NCBI GenBank assembly: GCA_964518595.1 | Contig: CAZFHA010000025.1 | Location: forward strand, 1-57,150 | Direction: 5' to 3' | Source: CAZFHA01 sp964518595 | GTDB taxonomy: Bacteria; Bacillota; Clostridia; Saccharofermentanales; Saccharofermentanaceae | DNA: 57,150 nucleotides | Shown: positions 51,475 through 57,150 of the stretch, in pieces | Layout: every line of letters begins with the position of its first letter | Numbering within the stretch: the stretch's first letter is position 1 | Notes under the pieces: model-generated | Database searches by the model: none | What the model saw: only the letters and a program-made list of their open reading frames with translations | What the model was told of the DNA's origin: nothing | Made by a program: the position numbers and the translations under genes

Positions 51475-54400
51475 TCACTCTAAGTCTGCAGCCATTCGCT
51501 TATAGGCTTCATAACGAGCTTTTGCATCTGCTTCATTCTTCTCAAAAACCTTATCAACGTGCTCTGCAGGGTATTTCTTATACAGAGAGTTATAACGAAC
51601 CTCACTCTTCAAGAAACCAATGAAGTCGCCGTTAGGAGCCTTGGAATCTAAGGTGAAAGGGTTCTTGCCTTCTGCTTTGAGAAGTGGATTGTAACGATAG
51701 AGATGCCAATAGCCAACATCAACAGCCAATTTCTCATGAGACTGAGAACTGCCCAAGCCACCCTTAATACCATGATTGATACAAGGTGAGTAACAAATAA
51801 CCAGTGAAGGACCCGGATAAGCTTCTGCTTCAGCAAAGGCCTTTAAAGTCTGAGCCTGGGATGCACCCATGGCAACCTGAGCTACATAAACGTAGCCATA
51901 ACTCATAGCCATCATGCCCAGATCTTTCTTCTTGATGGCCTTACCACCAGCAGCAAACTGTGCAATTGCACCAGTAGGAGTAGACTTAGATGCTTGACCA
52001 CCCGTATTGGAGTACACTTCTGTATCCAGTACGAGAATATTAACATCTTCGCCGGAAGCCAGAACATGATCCAGTCCACCGAAACCGATATCATAGGCCC
52101 ATCCGTCTCCACCAATAATCCAAGTAGAACGCTTGGCAAAAAAGTCTTCATGAGCCAAAACAGTGTCAATCAAACCCTTGACTTCACTATTAGCGCCTTT
52201 GTAGTTTCTGAGAGCAGCGGCCAAGTTGTCAGACAGCTCTCTGGTCTTTTCTCCTGAATGACGATTCTCTAGCCATGCATTCACGGCACTGTTAACAGCC
52301 TCGTCATGTACATCTGCATTCAAAGTCTCAAGCTGGTTGGCAACCCGATCACGAATCTGCTTAGCACCTAAGTGCATTCCAAGACCATGCTCGGCATTGT
52401 CTTCGAAGAGTGAGTTAGCCCAAGCCGGACCCTGTCCCTTTTTGTTAAAGGTGTAGGGCATAGAAGGTGCTGAACCACCCCAAATGGAAGAACAACCAGT
52501 GGCATTGGAAATCTGCATACGGTCGCCAAATAGCTGGGTTAACAACTTAGCATAGGCTGTCTCTCCACAACCTGCGCAAGCACCGGAGAACTCAAAGAGT
52601 GGGAGCTCGAATTGGCTACCCTTAATAGTCTTCTTATCCAATGGATTAGCCTTTACCGGGAGATTAATAACATAATCCCAATTGTCTTTCTCTACCATGT
52701 TGTCCTTTAAAGGTTTCATGGTCAAAGCCTTTTCCTTGGCAGGGCAGACAGCGGCACAAGTGGCACAGCCAGTACAATCCAGTGCGGAAACTTGAATACG
52801 ATAAGCGTAGTTCTCGTAGCCCTTCATACCTGTTTTGGTGGTAAAGCCGGACTTTGCGGCCTCTTCTTCCGTTAGTAAGAAGGGGCGGATTGCTGCATGG
52901 GGACAAACCAAAGAACATTGGTTACATTGGATACACTTAGCTGCATCCCAAATCGGAATATCAACGGCAATACCACGCTTCTCGTACTGAGAAGTACCTT
53001 GTGGGAATGTACCATCTTCTCTATCCTTAAAGGCAGAAACAGGAAGACTATCGCCCTTCTGAGCGTTCATAACTTCCACAACATCCTTAATAAAGGCTGG
53101 TACATCTTTCGATTGAACAACAGAATCAGAAGCATTTGCCCATTCAGCCGGTACATCAATAGCAACAACAGCATCTACACCTGCATCAATAGCGGCATAG
53201 TTCATGTTAACAATATCATCACCCTTAGCACCATAAGACTTCAGAGCAGCCTTCTTCATGTATTCTACAGCATCAGCAGCAGGAATAATGTTAGCAAGCT
53301 TAAAGAAAGCAGCTTGGCAAATTGTGTTGATTCTTCCACCCAAGCCCAGCTCCTTTGCCTTTGCCACAGCATCAATGGTATAGAGCTTAATCTGATTCTT
53401 GGCAATAAAGCGTTTCATCTCGCCAGGAAGCATAGTGTTCAATTCCTCAGCATTCCACTGGGTATTCAGAAGGAAAGTACCTTGAGGCTTCAGAACAGAA
53501 AGCATATCGTACTTATCTACGTAGGATTGGTTGTGACAGGCAACAAAATCAGCCTTATTTACTAAATAGGTAGAGCGAATTGGTGCCTTACCAAAACGCA
53601 GGTCAGAGATAGTAACACCACCAGACTTCTTTGAGTCATAAGAAAAGTATGCCTGTGCATACATATCCGTATGATCGCCAATAATCTTAATAGAGTTTTT
53701 GTTAGCACCTACTGTACCATCAGCACCTAGTCCCCAGAAACGAGCCGCAAAAGTTCCCTTATCTGCAACGTCAATGGTCTCAGAGGTATCAAGTGAAAGG
53801 TGAGTTACATCATCATTGATACCAATAGTGAAGTATGCTTTAGGTTCAGCTTTAGCCATCTCTTTGAAGACTGCCAAAATCTGATCTGGTGTTGTATCTT
53901 TAGAGCCGAGACCATAACGTCCACCAATAATACGAGGAGCATTGGCCTTTCCAGCATAAGCAGCACAGACATCCAAATAAAGTGGCTCACCATGAGCACC
54001 TGGCTCCTTAGTCCGATCAAGAACAGCAATCTCTTTCACGGTTGCAGGAAGTGCCGCCAAGAAACGGTCTACGGCAAAAGGTCTGTAAAGACGAACCTTA
54101 AGCAGTCCAACCTTCTCACCCTTTGCACACAAATAGTCTACAGTTTCTTCAATAGTCTCATCAGCTGATCCCATGGCAATAATGACCCGCTCAGCATCAG
54201 GAGCACCATAGTAATTAAACAACTTATAATCGGTGCCACGAATAGCATTGATTTCAGCCATGTAGTGTTCAACAATCTCCGGCAAAGCTAAGTAAAAGGG
54301 ATTCGCAGCTTCTCTGGCTTGGAAGTAAATATCTGGATTCTGAGCAGTACCTCTAAGTGTTGGATGGTTGGGGGATAGAGCTCTTTGACGGAAAGCCTTT

Positions 54401-55005
54401 AAAGCTTCTTGATCCAACAAGGCCCCCAAATCTTCATAGTCCATAACTTCAATCTTCTGAACTTCATGAGAAGTTCTGAAACCATCAAAGAAATGTAAGA
54501 AAGGCACACGCCCTTTAACTGAAGCAAGGTGTGCAACAGCTGACAAATCAGCGACTTCCTGTACACTGTTCGCGCATAAAAGTGCAAATCCAGTTTGGCG
54601 ACAAGCCATAACGTCGGCGTGGTCACCAAAGATACTTAATGCGTGAGCGGCCAAGGCTCTGGCAGAAACATGAAAGACACCCGGCAAAAGTTCACCAGAT
54701 ATCTTATACATATTAGGTATCATTAAAAGGAGGCCTTGAGAGGCAGTATAGGTCGTGGTCAAAGCACCGGTAGCCAAAGAGCCATGAACAACGCCAGCAG
54801 CGCCACCCTCTGACTGCATTTCAATGACATTAACCGTCTGCCCAAAAATATTTTTACGTCCCTCTTGTGCCCACTGATCTGTGTAGTCGGCCATAGGTGA
54901 CGATGGAGTAATAGGAAAAATCCCCGCTACTTCAGTAAATGCATACGAAGAATAGGCGGCGGCGGTATTTCCGTCCATGGTCATTTTTTTTAATTTCTTT
55001 GCCAT
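51475..55005 (-). CDS. nifJ: Pyruvate:ferredoxin (flavodoxin) oxidoreductase
   Basis: Oxidises pyruvate to acetyl-CoA and CO2, reducing ferredoxin. The single-chain homodimeric form is 1176 aa. Domains in order: pyrimidine-binding domain I (MDGNTAAAYSSYAFTEVAGIFPITPSSPMAD), CoA and transketolase-C-like domains, the gamma-type domain (FWGLGADGTVGANKNSIKII), a two-cluster ferredoxin domain (CIQCNQCSLVCP, CTGCATCAAVCP), and the TPP-pyrophosphate domain with CAGCGETAY and GGDGWAYDIGFGGLDHVL...TEVYSNTGGQASKSTP. It feeds Pta-AckA and Rnf, both in this window. GGAGAGAC precedes the ATG. Confidence 0.97.
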   Translation of the reverse strand: MAKKLKKMTMDGNTAAAYSSYAFTEVAGIFPITPSSPMADYTDQWAQEGRKNIFGQTVNVIEMQSEGGAAGVVHGSLATGALTTTYTASQGLLLMIPNMYKISGELLPGVFHVSARALAAHALSIFGDHADVMACRQTGFALLCANSVQEVADLSAVAHLASVKGRVPFLHFFDGFRTSHEVQKIEVMDYEDLGALLDQEALKAFRQRALSPNHPTLRGTAQNPDIYFQAREAANPFYLALPEIVEHYMAEINAIRGTDYKLFNYYGAPDAERVIIAMGSADETIEETVDYLCAKGEKVGLLKVRLYRPFAVDRFLAALPATVKEIAVLDRTKEPGAHGEPLYLDVCAAYAGKANAPRIIGGRYGLGSKDTTPDQILAVFKEMAKAEPKAYFTIGINDDVTHLSLDTSETIDVADKGTFAARFWGLGADGTVGANKNSIKIIGDHTDMYAQAYFSYDSKKSGGVTISDLRFGKAPIRSTYLVNKADFVACHNQSYVDKYDMLSVLKPQGTFLLNTQWNAEELNTMLPGEMKRFIAKNQIKLYTIDAVAKAKELGLGGRINTICQAAFFKLANIIPAADAVEYMKKAALKSYGAKGDDIVNMNYAAIDAGVDAVVAIDVPAEWANASDSVVQSKDVPAFIKDVVEVMNAQKGDSLPVSAFKDREDGTFPQGTSQYEKRGIAVDIPIWDAAKCIQCNQCSLVCPHAAIRPFLLTEEEAAKSGFTTKTGMKGYENYAYRIQVSALDCTGCATCAAVCPAKEKALTMKPLKDNMVEKDNWDYVINLPVKANPLDKKTIKGSQFELPLFEFSGACAGCGETAYAKLLTQLFGDRMQISNATGCSSIWGGSAPSMPYTFNKKGQGPAWANSLFEDNAEHGLGMHLGAKQIRDRVANQLETLNADVHDEAVNSAVNAWLENRHSGEKTRELSDNLAAALRNYKGANSEVKGLIDTVLAHEDFFAKRSTWIIGGDGWAYDIGFGGLDHVLASGEDVNILVLDTEVYSNTGGQASKSTPTGAIAQFAAGGKAIKKKDLGMMAMSYGYVYVAQVAMGASQAQTLKAFAEAEAYPGPSLVICYSPCINHGIKGGLGSSQSHEKLAVDVGYWHLYRYNPLLKAEGKNPFTLDSKAPNGDFIGFLKSEVRYNSLYKKYPAEHVDKVFEKNEADAKARYEAYKRMAADLE

Positions 55006-55433
55006 CTTGTCTCTCCTTTATAAAAACAATTAATTGTTATCAATTGATTCCGCAAGAAGTATGCCGAACCGCATATATTATAGCACACCTGTCCGAAAAA
55101 AACGGAAAAAAGCGAAGTGAAAAATTTCTTTTTTTAGGAAAAAATTATTATCTTGTGAATTTGACCGAATTCAAGCAAAATTTTTATGCGCAATAAACAA
55201 CTTCTATAGGATTTCACCTTGGGTCACCCTTCTTTTTTCCCTTAGGTGGAAGATTTCCCCAGATCAGTAGCACCTCTTAGGATGAATCTAAAAAACAAGT
55301 TGACTTTGCAACAAAATTAATCCCAAGGTGAGCCCCACTCCATTTCTGAGATTCCTTATTTTTATGCAGAAATCCCCTGACAGGTATGATATGATATTTT
55401 TGTTAAGTAAAAAATTGAAGGAGTGCAATCATT
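55006..55433. other. 428-bp divergent regulatory region between nifJ and gpmI
   Basis: This stretch has no convincing gene. It holds the nifJ promoter and operator-like palindromes (55026-55082), an A/T-rich block, and four alternating CACCT/AGGTG segments at 55215-55223, 55239-55248, 55271-55281 and 55322-55331 that can pair in two ways. The gpmI ribosome binding site is GAAGGAG just before 55434. I do not find a clear gpmI promoter; TATGAT hexamers near 55386-55396 lack a good -35. Confidence 0.6.
55026..55082 (-). promoter_or_regulatory. nifJ promoter with FNR/CRP-like site
   Basis: On the minus strand an extended -10, TGCTATAAT (hexamer 55082-55077), drives nifJ. Downstream of it lie two adjacent palindromes, ATCAATTGAT (55039-55048) and ACAATTAATTGT (55026-55037). 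Across them the minus strand reads TTGATAACAATTAA (55043-55030), nine of ten defined positions of the FNR-type TTGAT-N4-ATCAA site, in a repressor-like location. Confidence 0.5.
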
Positions 55434-57062
55434 ATGAGTATATCTTACCAAGGACCGATTGTATTAATTATTATGGATGGCGTCGGCCTAAAAAATACAG
55501 ACGTAGGCAATGCAGTTGCTATGGCATATAAACCTACCCTAGACAACTGCATGCGCAATTATCCTTTTTTGCAACTAAAAGCTCACGGTAAAGCAGTCGG
55601 GCTTCCCTCGGATGATGACATGGGTAACTCTGAGGTTGGTCATAATGCCATTGGCGCCGGTCAAATTTATAGTCAAGGTGCTAAGCTGGTTAGTGAGTCT
55701 TTGGATAATGGCTCCCTTTATCAGAATGAGGTCTGGAAATCTCTCCTCCAAGATGCTAAAAATGGTGGAACCTTACACTTTATTGGTTTGCTCTCAGATG
55801 GCAATGTACATTCACATATTAATCATCTCTTACAAATGTTAGATGAGGCCAAAGCAAATGGTGTCCCTAAGGTACGTGTGCATATACTTCTGGATGGACG
55901 GGATGTAGGTGAAACTAGTGCTCTGGAGTATGTTGATATTCTTGAGACAAAATTAGCAGCTCTTAATGATAGTGCAACAGACTACCGCATTGCCTCTGGT
56001 GGTGGACGGATGAAGATTACCATGGATCGCTATGGCGCTAATTGGACAATGGTAGAAGAAGGCTGGCGTACCCATGTTCTGGGAGAAGGCCGGGGCTTTG
56101 GAAGTGCTAAAGAAGCCATTGAAACCTATCGCCAAGAAAATCCTGGTGTCATTGATCAGGATCTACCTGCTTTTGTTATAAAAGATCAAAATGCCCCCGT
56201 TGGAAAAATCCTTGATGGAGACAGCGTTATTCTCTTTAATTTCCGTGGAGATCGTGCCCAAGAATTAACTGTGGCCTTTGAGTCGGGCGAGGACTTCAAA
56301 GAATTTGACCGCGTATTTGTACCCAAAGTTAATTATGCAGGTATGTTAGAGTATGATGGTGATCTGCATATTCCAAAGAAATTTTTGGTCTCTCCTCCCT
56401 TAATCAGAAATACCTTGGGAGAGTTTCTTGCCAACCAAGGGGTTGCGCAGCTTGCTTTGTCAGAGACGCAAAAATTCGGCCACGTAACCTACTTTTTTAA
56501 TGGAAACCGGGCGTCAAAATTTAATGATCAATTGGAAGAGTACATTGAAGTCTTATCTGATGTAGTTCCCTTTGAACAAAGACCTTGGATGAAATCTGCC
56601 GAAATCACAGATATTTTAGTTGACAAGATTACCTCAAATAAGTTCCCCTTTATTCGGGTAAACTTTCCTAATGGTGATATGGTTGGTCACACCGGCATTC
56701 TGGAGTCCACAATTATTGGTGTTGAGTCCGTAGATATTGCGCTCAAACGAGTTCTTAATGCCATCGACAGCGTAGGCGGTATGGCAATCATTACGGCAGA
56801 TCACGGAAATGCCGAAGAAATGTACGAGTTAAGCAAGGATGGCCAACCCTCCAAAGATAAGACTGGACGAATTAAAGCAAAAACAAGCCATACCCTGAAT
56901 CCTGTCCCCTGTATCTTCTACGACAATACAGAAAATGTTAATCACTATAAGGTGATTGAGCGTGACAATTATGGATTAGCGAACATAGCCTCAACCATTG
57001 CTACACTTTTAGGTCAGAAACCTCAAAGTGCTTGGGAAGAGTCTATGATTGAAGAGAAATAA
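55434..57062 (+). CDS. gpmI: 2,3-bisphosphoglycerate-independent phosphoglycerate mutase
   Basis: Interconverts 3- and 2-phosphoglycerate using two Mn ions. The 542-aa alkaline-phosphatase-superfamily enzyme shows IVLIIMDGVGLKNT (metal Asp), the phosphoserine loop DDMGNSEVGHNAIGAGQ, HILLDGRDVGETSALEYVD, the FFNGNR block, PNGDMVGHTG (metal Asp/His) and TADHGNAEEMYEL (metal Asp-His). It is slightly longer than the usual 510 or so. The ribosome binding site is GAAGGAG. No other glycolytic gene is adjacent. About 40 bp after its stop the sequence changes to what looks like a group II intron end. Confidence 0.95.
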   Translation: MSISYQGPIVLIIMDGVGLKNTDVGNAVAMAYKPTLDNCMRNYPFLQLKAHGKAVGLPSDDDMGNSEVGHNAIGAGQIYSQGAKLVSESLDNGSLYQNEVWKSLLQDAKNGGTLHFIGLLSDGNVHSHINHLLQMLDEAKANGVPKVRVHILLDGRDVGETSALEYVDILETKLAALNDSATDYRIASGGGRMKITMDRYGANWTMVEEGWRTHVLGEGRGFGSAKEAIETYRQENPGVIDQDLPAFVIKDQNAPVGKILDGDSVILFNFRGDRAQELTVAFESGEDFKEFDRVFVPKVNYAGMLEYDGDLHIPKKFLVSPPLIRNTLGEFLANQGVAQLALSETQKFGHVTYFFNGNRASKFNDQLEEYIEVLSDVVPFEQRPWMKSAEITDILVDKITSNKFPFIRVNFPNGDMVGHTGILESTIIGVESVDIALKRVLNAIDSVGGMAIITADHGNAEEMYELSKDGQPSKDKTGRIKAKTSHTLNPVPCIFYDNTENVNHYKVIERDNYGLANIASTIATLLGQKPQSAWEESMIEEK

Positions 57063-57099
57063 AAATTCATCTTCAGGTTTTAGCCCGTGCTGGACACAA

Positions 57100-57150
57100 T
57101 CGAGTAGGAGGCTAGCCATTAGTTGGCTAGCCGACCTCTCACACCACCGT
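57100..57150 (-). mobile_element. 3' end (domain V/VI) of a group II intron, cut by the window edge
   Basis: Read on the minus strand, the edge begins ACGGTGGTGTGAGAGG, continues with a domain VI-like hairpin (GGCTAGCC, AACTAAT, GGCTAGCC) and ends CTCCTACTCGAT. This is the layout I know from bacterial group II introns: the closing strand of domain V, domain VI with its branch-point region, and a 3' terminus ending in AT. The intron body and any reverse transcriptase would lie beyond the right edge on the minus strand. The insertion is about 38 bp past the gpmI stop. Confidence 0.65.

Noticed and set aside
52897..53565. A 222-codon plus-strand ORF inside nifJ.
   Set aside because: It lies wholly antisense to conserved PFOR sequence, has no ribosome binding site or recognisable domain, and has the composition of a reverse-strand shadow.
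57109..57132. GGCTAGCC...GGCTAGCC as a gpmI terminator or a direct-repeat target duplication.
   Set aside because: There is no T-tract after it, and in context with TGGTGTGAGAGG and CTACTCGAT it fits domain VI of a group II intron better.
1..57150. CRISPR arrays, prophage genes, tRNA or rRNA genes.
   Set aside because: No regularly spaced repeats, phage-type gene runs, or cloverleaf-like or rRNA segments were noticed. This was by eye only; tRNAscan-SE and a repeat finder would settle it.

Overview
The window reads as a chromosomal segment of a low-GC, strictly anaerobic, Gram-positive bacterium of the Clostridia (Bacillota). The main reasons are a pyruvate:ferredoxin oxidoreductase, a six-gene Rnf complex, an anaerobic class III ribonucleotide reductase, Pta-AckA acetate formation, a DnaD/DnaC-type primosome pair, an Agr-type peptide quorum-sensing locus, strong AGGAGG ribosome binding sites and many intrinsic terminators. 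I cannot fix genus or species from sequence alone. Nearly every gene is intact and I see no prophage or CRISPR array. The only mobile-element trace is what looks like the 3' end of a group II intron running off the right edge.

Layout. 1-5.5 kb: ddl-murI-DUF1934 wall operon (minus), an RluA-type pseudouridine synthase (plus) and proS (minus). 5.6-10 kb: a lone GT87-like membrane glycosyltransferase, an ECF transporter S component, then pta-ackA. 10-16.9 kb: an anchored protein of unknown function, tmcAL, tyrS, rpsT, a MATE exporter and a DUF4870-like membrane protein. 16.9-20 kb (minus): yebC followed by three poorly characterised genes (P-loop/Asp23-like fusion, DUF6062, DsrE/YedF-like), spaced as one operon. 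20-25.8 kb: an orphan 68-aa type IV prepilin-like protein, a patatin-like lipase, a DEDDh exonuclease and a YfhO-type membrane protein. 26-31.2 kb: nrdD behind an NrdR box, a lipid kinase and a membrane-anchored parvulin-like foldase. 31.3-34.2 kb (minus): NUDIX, YigZ, htrA and a 38-aa membrane protein. 34.2-37.2 kb (minus): agrA-agrC-agrD-agrB. 37.4-40.3 kb: a DUF4015 glycoside-hydrolase-like protein and serS. 40.4-45.6 kb: rnfCDGEAB. 45.7-51.3 kb: dgt, rpmB, acpS with an SH3/NlpC-like pseudoenzyme, and the dnaD-like/dnaC-like pair. 51.5-57.1 kb: nifJ (PFOR) and gpmI, transcribed divergently.

How it fits together. GpmI and PFOR carry glycolytic carbon to acetyl-CoA and reduced ferredoxin. 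Pta-AckA convert acetyl-CoA to acetate and ATP. Rnf couples ferredoxin oxidation to NAD reduction and an ion gradient. NrdD supplies dNTPs without oxygen, and Dgt and the primosome genes belong to DNA metabolism.

The most interesting items are: (1) a complete Agr system whose 47-aa signal precursor is a short ORF in a different frame from a longer decoy, with a twin-cysteine core; (2) the yebC-linked three-gene operon of unknown function; (3) an NlpC/P60-fold protein that has lost its catalytic Cys and His; (4) an orphan prepilin under a promoter overlapped by an inverted repeat; (5) alternating CACCT/AGGTG segments between nifJ and gpmI that could form mutually exclusive hairpins.
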